Notes: generated by a model not told the origin, from the sequence alone. A DNA stretch of 64,000 nucleotides from CAZKTO01 sp964555685 (GCA_964555685.1 CAZKTO010000008.1:1-64000), one strand, 5' to 3'. Counted from the stretch's first letter, positions 41,603 through 50,276 are shown. Program-made: numbers and translations.

Positions 41603-42676
41603 ATGAAGAGCAGCAGCGGGCCCATCGTCTCGGCCGACTCCCACGTCAACGAGCCCCCCGAGCTCTGGCGGGAGCGGCTCCCCCAGGAGTTCCGCCATCG
41701 CGCCCCCCACACGGAGACCCGCGACGGCGTCGACTACATGATCGTGGAGGGGACGCGGCCACGGAAGATGGCCGGCGGGCGCATCCAGCTCGAGGGCGAG
41801 GACCTGGAGCGCTCCCACGCCGGCGGCTGGAACCCCGCCGCCCGCGTCAAGGACCAGGACCGCGACGGCGTCACCGCCGAGGTCATCTACCCCTCCAACG
41901 GCCTCGGCATCTTCGTCTCGCCGGACCCGGCCTACCAGACGGCCATGGCCCGCACCTATAACGACTGGGCCCGCGAAATCTTCGGCGCCTACCGCGACCG
42001 CTTCGCCCCGGCCGCCCTCGTGCCCACCGCGGATATCGAGATGGCCATCGACGAGGCCCAGCGCGTGGCCAGGATGGGCTTCCGCGCCCTCTTCATGCCG
42101 GCCCAGGTCCCGGCCCGCCCCTACAACGACGCCCGCTACGACCCCCTCTGGGCCGCCGTCCAGGACACGGGCCTGCCCGTCAACTTCCACTGCGGCACCG
42201 GCCACGAGCCTCGCGGCGAGCGGGGCCCCGGCGGCGCCGTCATCAACTACCTCCTGCATGCCCAGGGCGATGGCCCCTACGTCATCTCCTACTTCGCCGC
42301 CTCCGGCATCCTCGACCGCTTCCCCAAGCTCCACATCGTCACCGTCGAGACGGGGAGCGCTTGGCTCGCCTGGGTCGTCCAGAGCATGGACCAGATCTAC
42401 CGCCAGCACCACATGTGGACCTACCCCAAGCTCAGCCTGCTCCCCAGCGAGCTGGTGCGGCGCCAGGCCCATGTCACCTTCCAGAACGACCCGGTGGGCG
42501 TCCGCAACCGGGACGTCACCGGCGTGGAGCCGCTGCTATGGGGCAGCGACTACCCCCACCACGAGGGGACCTGGCCCCACTCGCAGAAGGCCATCGCCGC
42601 CATGTTCGCCGGCGTGCCCGAGGCCGAGCGGCGCCAGATCGTGGGCGGCACCGCCGCGGCGCTCTACGCGTTCTGA
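41603..42676 (+). CDS. Amidohydrolase 2 family hydrolase
   Basis: 357 residues from ATG 41603 (GGGAGCACCCACC upstream; 41588 is an alternative). IVSADSHVNEPPELWRERLP, LPVNFHCGTGHEPRGERGPG, IVTVETGSAWLAWVVQSMDQ and LWGSDYPHHEGTWPHSQKAI contain the metal ligands. It is closest in pattern to the 35110 protein. It probably hydrolyses or decarboxylates a carboxylic intermediate in the surrounding CoA-linked pathway; substrate unknown. Confidence 0.85.
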   Translation: MKSSSGPIVSADSHVNEPPELWRERLPQEFRHRAPHTETRDGVDYMIVEGTRPRKMAGGRIQLEGEDLERSHAGGWNPAARVKDQDRDGVTAEVIYPSNGLGIFVSPDPAYQTAMARTYNDWAREIFGAYRDRFAPAALVPTADIEMAIDEAQRVARMGFRALFMPAQVPARPYNDARYDPLWAAVQDTGLPVNFHCGTGHEPRGERGPGGAVINYLLHAQGDGPYVISYFAASGILDRFPKLHIVTVETGSAWLAWVVQSMDQIYRQHHMWTYPKLSLLPSELVRRQAHVTFQNDPVGVRNRDVTGVEPLLWGSDYPHHEGTWPHSQKAIAAMFAGVPEAERRQIVGGTAAALYAF

Positions 42677-42727
42677 AGGTTCATGGACTGTGGTGAAAGA
42701 GAGCCCGTAAGCCCTGGAGATATAGCA

Positions 42728-43339
42728 GTGGACCAAGAAATCAAAGACTTGTTGACCCGTATCGCATCGTCATTAGAACGGATTGCTGAACTGTTGCAAG
42801 CAACAGTCACCTCTACGCCTGAACAAGGAGAGGCAAGTCAGTTCGAGGGAGAGGAAGACCTAAAACTCTCATATCCCGCGCGCCGCACCTCTAAGATTCC
42901 AGATGCCCTGAAATCTTCTACAGTAGAAGAGTTAGGCGAGAAACTCGTTGTTTTCGTGCGGAAGGAATTACCGGACGAAGAGCGCGGTTGGATGGGCCTT
43001 AGATATATTGAAGCAGCCGGCATTTTCTGGGACGAATTAGGAGTCAACAAGTACGCTCTTCCACCGGATGCAGCCCTGAAAGTTCACAAAGTTGAGATCT
43101 TCGCCCGGAAAATGGTGCAGAAAGACTTGGAGAAAAGGGAACAAGAACGAATTGAGCAAGAGAGGGCCATATTACCTCAGCTTCAGGATGCTCTGGTCGT
43201 ATGGGCGCGATCAATAGGACTCAGGAAGGTCGCCATGGGCGACATCGACGCTTTCTTGGTGGAATCGTCCAAATCACTCACGCCTCATAGCAAGAGGGCG
43301 CTGCAATCGCTTGCGAATCTGACCCTAAAAATTAGCTAG
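42728..43339 (+). CDS. Hypothetical protein of low GC, probably transferred
   Basis: 203 residues from GTG 42728 with GGAGA upstream. It starts with a helical segment (DQEIKDLLTRIASSLERIAE) and has a charged coiled-coil (MVQKDLEKREQERIEQERAI). The C-terminal half (LPQLQDALVVWARSIGLRKV, then LVESSKSLTPHSKRALQSLA) looks like a small helical domain. Base composition is far less GC-rich than the flanks and codon use differs. No family recognised. Its insertion between an amidohydrolase and a peptidase-like gene looks like a transferred cargo gene. Confidence 0.65.
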   Translation: MDQEIKDLLTRIASSLERIAELLQATVTSTPEQGEASQFEGEEDLKLSYPARRTSKIPDALKSSTVEELGEKLVVFVRKELPDEERGWMGLRYIEAAGIFWDELGVNKYALPPDAALKVHKVEIFARKMVQKDLEKREQERIEQERAILPQLQDALVVWARSIGLRKVAMGDIDAFLVESSKSLTPHSKRALQSLANLTLKIS

Positions 43340-43368
43340 TTGGGGAGCAGAGTTCAGGAGGTTCGGCC

Positions 43369-43929
43369 ATGCCTGAAAGCGGTCTGGAGCTCTTGGCGGG
43401 GGACATCGTGCTCTTCCGGTCGAAGGGGCTCTTCGCCCGGCTCATCCGCCAGTTCACCCGCACCGCCGGCGAGAGGCGGACCAAGGTCAATCACTGCGGG
43501 GTGATGGCGGACGGCTCCCTCGTGGTCGAGGCGCTCTCCAAGGTCCTCAAGCACGACCTGCGCCGCCGTATCGGCCCGAGCGCCCGGGCCCAGATCGCCA
43601 TCTACCGCTGGAAGGGGCTCACCCCCGATGACCGGGCAAAGGTGGCGCTCAAGGCCGAGAGCTATGTGGGCCGCACATACGGCTGGCCCAAGATCGTCGC
43701 CCACACCCTCGACCGGATCATCGGCGGGCGATACCTCTTCCGCCGCCTGGCCCGCAACGGCCAGTACCCCATCTGCAGTTGGCTCGTCGCCCACGCCTAT
43801 ACGGTCATCGGCAAAGGTTTCGGCGTGCCGCCCAACGCCGCCGACCCCGATCACATCTGGGACTACTGCGCCGAGGAGGAGACCCGCTCCCAGTTCGAGG
43901 AGGTCCTCCCGCTCGGACCGCTGCCGTGA
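43369..43929 (+). CDS. YiiX/NlpC-P60-like permuted papain-fold protein
   Basis: 186 residues, ATG 43369 after AGGAGG. LLAGDIVLFRSKGLFARLIR and KVNHCGVMADGSLVVEALS supply the early His of the permuted catalytic site. GRTYGWPKIVAHTLDRIIGG and YPICSWLVAHAYTVIGKGF supply the late Cys. This order (His before Cys) is characteristic of YiiX/YebB-like permuted NlpC/P60 proteins, which act on amide bonds of lipids or peptidoglycan. No signal peptide is seen. Confidence 0.78.
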   Translation: MPESGLELLAGDIVLFRSKGLFARLIRQFTRTAGERRTKVNHCGVMADGSLVVEALSKVLKHDLRRRIGPSARAQIAIYRWKGLTPDDRAKVALKAESYVGRTYGWPKIVAHTLDRIIGGRYLFRRLARNGQYPICSWLVAHAYTVIGKGFGVPPNAADPDHIWDYCAEEETRSQFEEVLPLGPLP

Positions 43930-43999
43930 CGGCGATCGGACGCCGCATCACCAAGAGCCAGCAGGGCCGTCCCGGCCAGGCTGGAAGGAGCATCCTCCG

Positions 44000-45175
44000 T
44001 TGAGCATCAAGGACAAGACCTGCATCGCCGGCGCGGGCCTGACCGAGTACGGCCTGCGAGGCCAGTTCGCCCACAAGAGCCAGCACGTCCAGATCGCCGA
44101 GGCCCTCGAGGTGGCGCTGGAGGAGTCGGGTCTGAAGCGCGAGGAGATCGACGGCTTCTGCTCCTACTCCATGGACAAGAACGACCCGAGCCTGCTGGCG
44201 CCGGCCCTGGGCATCCCCAACGTCAACTACTCAGGCATGGTCTTCGGCGGGGGCGGCGGCGGCACCTGCGCCGCCGTGGCGCAGGCGGCGGCCGCCATCG
44301 TGGCCGGCTACGCCAGCGTCGTCATGTGCTACAAGATCATCACCCAGCCTCCCCACGCGCGCTTCGGCGCCTCCTACGGCCGCGCCGCCTTCCCCGACCC
44401 CCGGAGCGACTTCCACCGCCCCTTCGGCCTCCTGGCGCCGGGCCAGTTCTTCTCCATGATCTTCCGCCGCCACATGCACAAGTACGGCACCAAGACAACG
44501 CACCTGGCCGAGGTGGCCGTGGCCCAGCGCTACCACGCCAGCCGCAACCCCAAGGCCCTCATGCGCGCCCCCCTCACCATCGAGGACCACCAGAACTCGC
44601 GCCTCATCGCCGACCCCTTCCGCCTCTACGACTACTGCCAGGAGAACGATGGCGGCGGCGTCGTCCTCGTCACCTCGGCCGAGCGGGCCAAGTCCCTCAA
44701 GCAGAAGCCCGTGTACATCATGGCGGCGGCCCACGGCGGCTCCTCCGCCTGGGGCCAGGCGCTCACGGGCCAGAACGCCCCGGACGACATCTACGCCACC
44801 GCCGGGCACACCCACCTCGCCGAGCGGCTCTACCGCATGGCCGGCATCGGCCCCAGGGACGTCGACGTCTGCGAGCTCTACGACCACTTCTCCGGCATGG
44901 TCATCCTCCAGCTCGAGGACTACGGCATCTGCGAGCGCGGCGAGGGCGGCCCCTTCGTCGAGAATGGCGGCATCCAGTGGCCCAACGCCCGCGTGCCGGT
45001 CAACACCCACGGCGGCAACCTCTCGGAGGTCTACCTCCTGGGCATGACGCACATCGTCGAGGCGGTGCGGCAGCTCCGCGGCACCTCCACCTCCCAGGTG
45101 AAGGACGCCGAGATCGCCCTGGTGACCGCCGGGCCCGCCAACCTGCCCACCAGCTCCATGATCCTCCGGAGGTAG
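44000..45175 (+). CDS. Thiolase-like protein (DUF35-associated)
   Basis: 391 residues from TTG 44000 with GGAAGGAG upstream. DKTCIAGAGLTEYGLRGQFA, GGGGGGTCAAVAQAAAAIVA, VDVCELYDHFSGMVILQLED and VPVNTHGGNLSEVYLLGMTH match the SCP2-thiolase/acetyl-CoA-acetyltransferase-like family and parallel the 37461 protein. A Cys is present in the GGGGTCAA loop but its equivalence to the thiolase nucleophile is uncertain. A DUF35 gene follows 3 bp downstream, the standard pairing for thiolase-like aldolases. Confidence 0.85.
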   Translation: MSIKDKTCIAGAGLTEYGLRGQFAHKSQHVQIAEALEVALEESGLKREEIDGFCSYSMDKNDPSLLAPALGIPNVNYSGMVFGGGGGGTCAAVAQAAAAIVAGYASVVMCYKIITQPPHARFGASYGRAAFPDPRSDFHRPFGLLAPGQFFSMIFRRHMHKYGTKTTHLAEVAVAQRYHASRNPKALMRAPLTIEDHQNSRLIADPFRLYDYCQENDGGGVVLVTSAERAKSLKQKPVYIMAAAHGGSSAWGQALTGQNAPDDIYATAGHTHLAERLYRMAGIGPRDVDVCELYDHFSGMVILQLEDYGICERGEGGPFVENGGIQWPNARVPVNTHGGNLSEVYLLGMTHIVEAVRQLRGTSTSQVKDAEIALVTAGPANLPTSSMILRR

Positions 45176-45178
45176 CCC

Positions 45179-45649
45179 ATGACGTCCCAAGCCTCACCCG
45201 CGGCGCGAGCATCCGGGAAGCCCTACCTGCCCGCCGATCTCGCGCAGCTCGCCCCGGACATGGACACCCAGGAGTTCTGGAGCTATTGCAACAAGGGCGA
45301 GCTGCGCATCCAGCGCTGCCGCGCTTGCGGCAAGTTCCGCCAGCCGCCCCTCTCGGGCTGCCGCCACTGCGGCTCCCGAGACGTCGAGTGGGTGCGCTCC
45401 AGCGGCCGGGGCCAGGTCTTCACCTTCAGCCTCGTCTACCACCCCGTCCTGCCCGCGGTGGCGGAGTACGTCCCCTATAACGTCATCCTCGTCGAGCTGC
45501 CGGACTGCGGGAACGTGCGCATCGTCAGCAACCTGCTGGACACGCCCTTCGAGCAGATCAAGATCGGGATGCCGGTGGATCTGGTCTGGGAGCGGATGGG
45601 CCCGGAGGTGAACCTGCCCCGGTTCCGGCCGGCCAAGCCCGCCCGGTAG
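45179..45649 (+). CDS. DUF35 zinc-ribbon/OB-fold protein
   Basis: 156 residues. ATG 45179 overlaps the ribosome site region of the preceding gene. The ribbon is CRACGKFRQPPLSGCRHCG. OB-fold blocks are GRGQVFTFSLVYHPVLPAVA and YNVILVELPDCGNVRIVSNL. An N-terminal extension (MDTQEFWSYCNKGELRIQRC) replaces the shorter one of the 36439 protein. Predicted partner of the preceding thiolase-like protein. A REP element begins 19 bp after the stop. Confidence 0.9.
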   Translation: MTSQASPAARASGKPYLPADLAQLAPDMDTQEFWSYCNKGELRIQRCRACGKFRQPPLSGCRHCGSRDVEWVRSSGRGQVFTFSLVYHPVLPAVAEYVPYNVILVELPDCGNVRIVSNLLDTPFEQIKIGMPVDLVWERMGPEVNLPRFRPAKPAR

Positions 45650-45667
45650 AAGGCGGTGGCAATAACC

Positions 45668-45780
45668 GTAGGGGCAGGCCGGAGCCTGCCCTGTTCTTAG
45701 CCGAAGCCCTGAGCCGTAGCCGCGAGCGAAGCGTGGCGGTCAGCGACAGGGGAAGCCGAAGGGTGCCTGCCCGCCATTCT
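45668..45780 (+). repeat. REP-like compound element R, copy 2 (upstream of the RAYT)
   Basis: Begins GTAGGGGCAGGC..GCCTGCCC and ends GGGAAGCCGAAGGGTGCCTGCCC; inverted relative to copy 1 at 36305-36414. It directly precedes the REP-associated transposase gene, as expected for a RAYT acting on its own flanking REPs. Confidence 0.85.
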
Positions 45781-45795
45781 GAACGGTGGCAACAT

Positions 45796-46398
45796 ATGGC
45801 GAACGAGACAAAGAAAGGCGTGTGGCCGCCTCAACGGCGATCGATCCGCCTCCAAGGCTATGACTATGCCTCTCCAGGCGCGTACTTTGTGACCATCTGC
45901 ACCCAGGACCGCGCGTGCCTGTTCGGGAATATCGTAGACGGGCAGTTGAGAATGAACGAGGCGGGCCGGATAATTCAAACGCTTTGGGAGCAGTTGCCAC
46001 AGCATTATCAAAACATTGACGTAGACGCGTTCGTCGTCATGCCAAACCACATTCACGGTATCGTGATGTTGGGCGATGTAGGGGCAGGCCCCCGTGCCTG
46101 CCCAACCCCAGGGCAACCACAGGGGGTTGCCCCTACGATATCTCTCCCTGACGTCGTTCATCGATTCAAATCGCTGACAACAGCCAGATACCGCCAACAC
46201 ATCTGCCAGAATCGATGGCGACCATTTTCTGGCCGCCTATGGCAACGCAATTATTTCGAGCATGTCATGCGAGACGAGGATGAACTGGACCGTATACGCG
46301 AGTACATCGTCGGTAATCCTCTCATGTGGGATTCGGACCAAGAGCATCCTGAGCAGACTCACACCACACTGCGAAGCAGGGAACCGTGGCAGGTATAA
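45796..46398 (+). mobile_element. REP-associated tyrosine transposase (RAYT, Y1/TnpA_REP), with internal REP
   Basis: 200 residues from ATG 45796; the longer frame upstream is repeat sequence. YDYASPGAYFVTICTQDRAC, LFGNIVDGQLRMNEAGRIIQ and FVVMPNHIHGIVML (HUH motif, His85 and His87) are followed by LWQRNYFEHVMRDEDELDRI with the probable catalytic Tyr153. It is an IS200/IS605-type single-strand transposase domesticated or associated with REP sequences. Residues 95-114 (VGAGPRACPTPGQPQGVAPT) are encoded by a REP doublet at 46078-46136 inserted in frame just after the HUH motif. The frame remains open, so the enzyme may still fold. Confidence 0.92.
46078..46136 (+). repeat. REP doublet inside the RAYT reading frame
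   Basis: GTAGGGGCAGGC-CCCC-GTGCCTGCCC and AGGGCAACC-ACAG-GGGGTTGCCCCTAC. The outer GTAGGGGCA/TGCCCCTAC ends are complementary. Same family as 36392-36442, 45668-45691 and 55881-55909. Confidence 0.88.
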
Positions 46399-48884
46399 CG
46401 GGACCAACCGTGTCCCCGCCCAGCGCGTTAGGCGGCCTGCGGGTCATCGACCTGACATCGGGCTTCGCCGGCGCCCTCGTCTCCGTGGTCCTGGCCGACT
46501 ACGGGGCCGACGTCGTCAAGGTCGAGCCGCCGGAGGGCGACCCGGTCCGTCGGCACCCGGCCTTCCCCATGTGGCACCGGGGCAAGAGGAGCGTCGTCCT
46601 GGACCTCCGGAAGGACGGCGGCCGGCGCCAGGCCAGGCGGCTGGCCGCCCGGGCCGATATCGTTGTCCAGAGCTACCGCCCCGGCGTCGCCGAGCGCCTG
46701 GGCCTCGGCTACGACGCCCTGGCCTCCGAGAACCCCGGCCTCATCTACGCCGCCATCACGGCCATGGGCTCCAAGGGCCCCTGCGCCTGGGTCAAGGGCT
46801 ACGATGGCATCGCCGCCGCCAAGATGGGCGCCATGGGCCACGCGAGCGACCTGGCGCCGCAGAAGGGCCGTCCCGCCTACCCCGCCGTCCCGTGGGCCAG
46901 CTTCAGCGCCTCCCAGACGGCCCTCCAGGGCATCCTCGCCGCCCTCTACGTCCGCCAGCGCACCGGGCAGGGCCAGCGCGTTGAGACGACCCTCGTCCAG
47001 GGCCTCGCCGCCCAGGACCCGTGGAACCAGTTCCTCCTCTGGCTCACCGAGACCTACCCCCAGGCCTACCGCTTCACGTCGCCCGTCCCCGTCAAGGACG
47101 CCCCCTTCACCGACTATATCTACCGGCTCCTCGTGGCCATGACCAAGGACGGCCGCTGGCTCCAGTTCTCCCAGACCTCGCCGCACCTCTGGGACGCCAT
47201 GGTCAAGGCCCTGGACATGCAGCACATCTACGAGGACCCGGGCTTCAAGACGGCGCCGGTGATGGAGACCTACGAGGACTCGGTGCGCCTCTGGGACTTG
47301 ATGCTCGAAAAGGTCCGCGGCCGCACCTACGCCGAGTGGGAGGCCCACTTCAAGAGCTTCCCGGACGTGGGCGCCGAGCTCTTCCGCACGGCCCGGGAGG
47401 CCATGGACCACCCGCAGATGCTCCACAACCGGCACGTGATGGAGTACACGGACCCGCGAGTGGGCAAGACGCGCCAGCTGGCCCCCATCGTCCGCATGTT
47501 CGCCACGCCGGGCGAGATTCAGCGCCCGGCCCCCGAGCTCGGCGAGCACACGCAAGCCGTCCTCGCCTCCCTCGACGGCGCCCGTGCCAGGCAGCGGCCC
47601 CGACAGGTCGGGGCGGCCCCCTTGCCCAAGCACGCCCTCGACGGCGTCACCGTCGTCGAGCTGGGCCTCTTCTACGCCTCGCCCTTCGGCCTGACGCTCC
47701 TCGCCGACCTGGGGGCCCGGGTCATCAAGCTCGAGCCGCTGCGGGGCGACGACATCCGCCGCGCCATGCCCATCCCGGAGACCGGCGCCGTCAAGGTGCT
47801 CCAAGGCAAGGAGAGCGTGGCCGTCGACATCGAAAAGCCCGAGGGCCAGGCCATCGCCCACAGGATCATCGCCAAGGCCGACCTGGTGATGATGGGCTTC
47901 CGCGGCGGCGTCGCCCAGCGCCTGCGAGTGGACTACCCGGCGCTGCGCGCCGTCAACCCGCGCCTCGTCTATCTCAACGCGCCGGGCTACGGCGTCGACG
48001 GGCCCTACGCCCGCAAGCCGGCCTACGCCCCCACCATCGGCGCCGGCATCGGCTCGGCCATGAGCCAGGCAGGGCCCGGCGTCTTTCCCGACGACCCCGC
48101 CCGGCTGACGCTGGACCAGATCAAGGCCATCTCTCTGCGGCTCCGGAGCGCCGCCTCCGGGCCCGGCAACGCCGATGGCGTCTCATCCCTGGCCGTCGGC
48201 ACGGCGCTCCTGCTGGGCCTGGTCGCCCGCGAGCGCACCGGCATCGCCCAGGAGATGCTGACCTCCATGCTCTCCTCGACGGCCTGGGCCAACTCGGCCG
48301 ATATGATCGAGTACGAGGGCAAGCCGCCCGCCCCGGCGCCGGACCCGGAGCTCTGGGGCCTCGGCCCCCTCTATCGCCTGTACCCAGCGGCCGGCGGCTG
48401 GGTCTTCCTGGCCGCCATCCAGGAGGACGAATGGCTCTCCCTGGCGGACGCCGTGGCGAAGCTTGGCGGCCCCAGCCTGGCCCGCGACTCGCGCTTCTCC
48501 TCCGCCGCCCTGCGGCGAACGAACGGCGCCGCCCTCGCCGAGGCCCTGGGCCGGTTCTTCAAGACCAGGCCCAGCAAGGACTGGGAGGCCGCGCTGCGCC
48601 CCTTCGACGTCGGCTGTGTGGACGTGGCCCCGGGCCCCATGCACCGCTTCGCCCTCCGCGACCCCATCATGCTGGAGAATGGCTTCGTCGACGAGGTCGA
48701 GCACCCCGTCTTCGGCAGGCACCCGCGCCTCGGGCCCCTCGTCGCGCTCTCCAAGACGCCCGGCCTCTCGCGCCCGGCCGTGACCGTCGGCCAGCACACG
48801 GAGCGGGTCCTCAAGGAGTTCGGCTACGGCGAGGCCGAGATCGCCCGCCTGGAGGGGGCCAGCGTCATTCACTGCGCGCGCTAG
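46386..48884 (+). CDS. Fused tandem CoA-transferase (two CaiB/BaiF domains)
   Basis: 832 residues from GTG 46386, overlapping the RAYT end by 13 bp (alternative GTG 46410). Domain 1 is ~14-395 (LGGLRVIDLTSGFAGALVSV, SYRPGVAERLGLGYDALASE, KGYDGIAAAKMG with Asp140). Domain 2 is ~420-825 (LDGVTVVELGLFYASPFGLT, GVAQRLRVDYPALRAVNPRL). At the equivalent position domain 2 has KPAYAPTIGAGIG, lacking the Asp. The linker has a CCCCGAC..GTCGGGG hairpin. One active and one degenerate half on one chain mimics heterodimeric class III CoA-transferases. The RAYT just upstream probably displaced the native promoter region. Confidence 0.88.
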   Translation: MAGITGPTVSPPSALGGLRVIDLTSGFAGALVSVVLADYGADVVKVEPPEGDPVRRHPAFPMWHRGKRSVVLDLRKDGGRRQARRLAARADIVVQSYRPGVAERLGLGYDALASENPGLIYAAITAMGSKGPCAWVKGYDGIAAAKMGAMGHASDLAPQKGRPAYPAVPWASFSASQTALQGILAALYVRQRTGQGQRVETTLVQGLAAQDPWNQFLLWLTETYPQAYRFTSPVPVKDAPFTDYIYRLLVAMTKDGRWLQFSQTSPHLWDAMVKALDMQHIYEDPGFKTAPVMETYEDSVRLWDLMLEKVRGRTYAEWEAHFKSFPDVGAELFRTAREAMDHPQMLHNRHVMEYTDPRVGKTRQLAPIVRMFATPGEIQRPAPELGEHTQAVLASLDGARARQRPRQVGAAPLPKHALDGVTVVELGLFYASPFGLTLLADLGARVIKLEPLRGDDIRRAMPIPETGAVKVLQGKESVAVDIEKPEGQAIAHRIIAKADLVMMGFRGGVAQRLRVDYPALRAVNPRLVYLNAPGYGVDGPYARKPAYAPTIGAGIGSAMSQAGPGVFPDDPARLTLDQIKAISLRLRSAASGPGNADGVSSLAVGTALLLGLVARERTGIAQEMLTSMLSSTAWANSADMIEYEGKPPAPAPDPELWGLGPLYRLYPAAGGWVFLAAIQEDEWLSLADAVAKLGGPSLARDSRFSSAALRRTNGAALAEALGRFFKTRPSKDWEAALRPFDVGCVDVAPGPMHRFALRDPIMLENGFVDEVEHPVFGRHPRLGPLVALSKTPGLSRPAVTVGQHTERVLKEFGYGEAEIARLEGASVIHCAR

Positions 48885-49080
48885 CGCCTGAGGCTTGCCC
48901 TCTCCCTCCCGCTCCCTCTCCGTGCCGGAGAGGGAGCGACCTCCCTTCCCTCGCAGGGAAGAGCCTGCCCTGAGCCGAAGCCCCGAGCCCGGCGTGGGGG
49001 TCTTGCCGAAGGGGGCCGAGGGTCAGGGCCGCCGCGCCGCTCCCTTGGTGGCATCGACGCAAGGGGCTATAATCGCCGCT
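48885..49080. repeat. Intergenic repeats between CoA-transferases
   Basis: Contains CCCTCTCC..GGAGAGGG-type hairpin sequence (48900-48960) and GAGCCTGCCCTGAGCCGAAG/GCCGAAGGGGGCCGAGGG motifs related to element R (48962-49022). Confidence 0.55.
49045..49073 (+). promoter_or_regulatory. Promoter giving a probable leaderless mRNA
   Basis: TTGGTG (49045-49050), 17-bp spacer, TATAAT (49068-49073). Only 7 bases separate TATAAT from the ATG at 49081, so transcription should start at or within a base of the start codon. No Shine-Dalgarno sequence precedes it. Confidence 0.65.
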
Positions 49081-50223
49081 ATGCAAGGCTCCTCTCCCCT
49101 CTCCGGACACCGCGTCATCTCCGTGGGGCACACGCTGCCCAGCCTCTACACCATCGCCATCCTGCGCGACCTGGGGGCCGAGATCACGCGCATCGAGCGG
49201 GCACCGAGCGCACCGGGCGGCCTCCGCTACGAGGGCGTCGCGGGGAGCTTCCCCAACCGCTCCCTCGTCGCCGGCACCGGCCTCTGCGCCCTCAACCTCA
49301 AGATGCCCGCCGGGCGCGACGCCTTCCTCCGCATGGCCCGCCAATCGGACGTGGTGCTGGAGGCCTTCCGGCCCGGCGTCGCCGCCCGCCTCGGCATCGG
49401 CTACGAGACGCTCGCCCAGGAGAACCCCGGCCTCGTCTACGCCGCCATCTCCGGCTACGGCCAGGACGGCCCCTGCCGCGACCGCGTGGGGCACGACATC
49501 AACTACCTCGCCACCTCCGGCGTGCTGCATCTCACCGGCCAGCCCGGGGGCCCGCCCGGCGTCCCCGGCGGCACCGCCGGCGACAACATGGCGGGGGTGA
49601 ACGCCGCCCTCAACGTCCTGGCCGCCCTCTACGCCCGCAAGGCCACCGGCCGGGGCCAGCTCCTGGACGTCGCCATCGTCGACGGGCCCCTCTTCCTCAT
49701 GTCCGCCGAGCTCGAGCACTTCTGGCAGACGGGCCGCTCCCGGAGCAAGGGCGATACGCACCTGAGCGGCCGCTACCCCTGGTATCATCTCTTCGAGACG
49801 AAGGACGGCGGGTGGCTCTCCATCGGCGCCGTGGAGCCGGCCTTCTACGCCCGGCTCTGCCAGCTCATGGGCCGGCCCGATCTGGCGTCCCGGCAGTTCG
49901 CCTCGGACGGCGAGCTCGCGGAGCTCTTCCGGTTCTTCCGCGAGCAGTTCCGGACCAGGACGCGCGACGAGTGGGCCGCCCTCCTCGCCGCCGAGGAGAC
50001 GTGCGTGGCGCCGGTGCTGACGCCGGGCGAGGCGGCCCGGGCGCCCCAGAACGAGCGCATGTTCCGCCGCGAGCCAGGCCAGCCGGCGCCCCTGGTCCGC
50101 TCGCCCGTCCGCATGCCGCCCGCGGCCATCGGGCCGGAGCGCGACACGGCCGCCACCCTCGCCAGCTTCGGCCTCTCACGCAGCGCGATCGCGGAGCTCC
50201 GCCGGCAGGGGGCCATCGGGTGA
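49081..50223 (+). CDS. Alpha-methylacyl-CoA racemase-like CoA-transferase family protein
   Basis: 380 residues. LSGHRVISVGHTLPSLYTIA, ILRDLGAEITRIERAPSAPG, EAFRPGVAARLGIGYETLAQ and ISGYGQDGPCRDRVGHDINY (Asp139) followed by GDNMAGVNAALNVLAALYAR. The GHDINY and GD-x-GG blocks are typical of alpha-methylacyl-CoA racemases within the CaiB/BaiF superfamily, which interconvert (R)- and (S)-2-methylacyl-CoA for beta-oxidation. A CoA-transferase function is the alternative. Transcribed from an apparently leaderless promoter. Confidence 0.82.
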   Translation: MQGSSPLSGHRVISVGHTLPSLYTIAILRDLGAEITRIERAPSAPGGLRYEGVAGSFPNRSLVAGTGLCALNLKMPAGRDAFLRMARQSDVVLEAFRPGVAARLGIGYETLAQENPGLVYAAISGYGQDGPCRDRVGHDINYLATSGVLHLTGQPGGPPGVPGGTAGDNMAGVNAALNVLAALYARKATGRGQLLDVAIVDGPLFLMSAELEHFWQTGRSRSKGDTHLSGRYPWYHLFETKDGGWLSIGAVEPAFYARLCQLMGRPDLASRQFASDGELAELFRFFREQFRTRTRDEWAALLAAEETCVAPVLTPGEAARAPQNERMFRREPGQPAPLVRSPVRMPPAAIGPERDTAATLASFGLSRSAIAELRRQGAIG

Positions 50224-50276
50224 ACCGGCGAAGGGAGACAAGAGAGGGTTCGGGAGACCCGGGGCAGCCTCTTCTG

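Noticed and set aside
46428..47861. 477-residue ORF antisense to the fused CoA-transferase
   Set aside because: Low-complexity Gly/Val/Leu/Asp composition typical of antisense to CaiB genes in high-GC DNA.
47021..48973. 650-residue plus-strand ORF
   Set aside because: Alternative frame of the fused CoA-transferase; Arg/Pro/Gly-rich with no domain.
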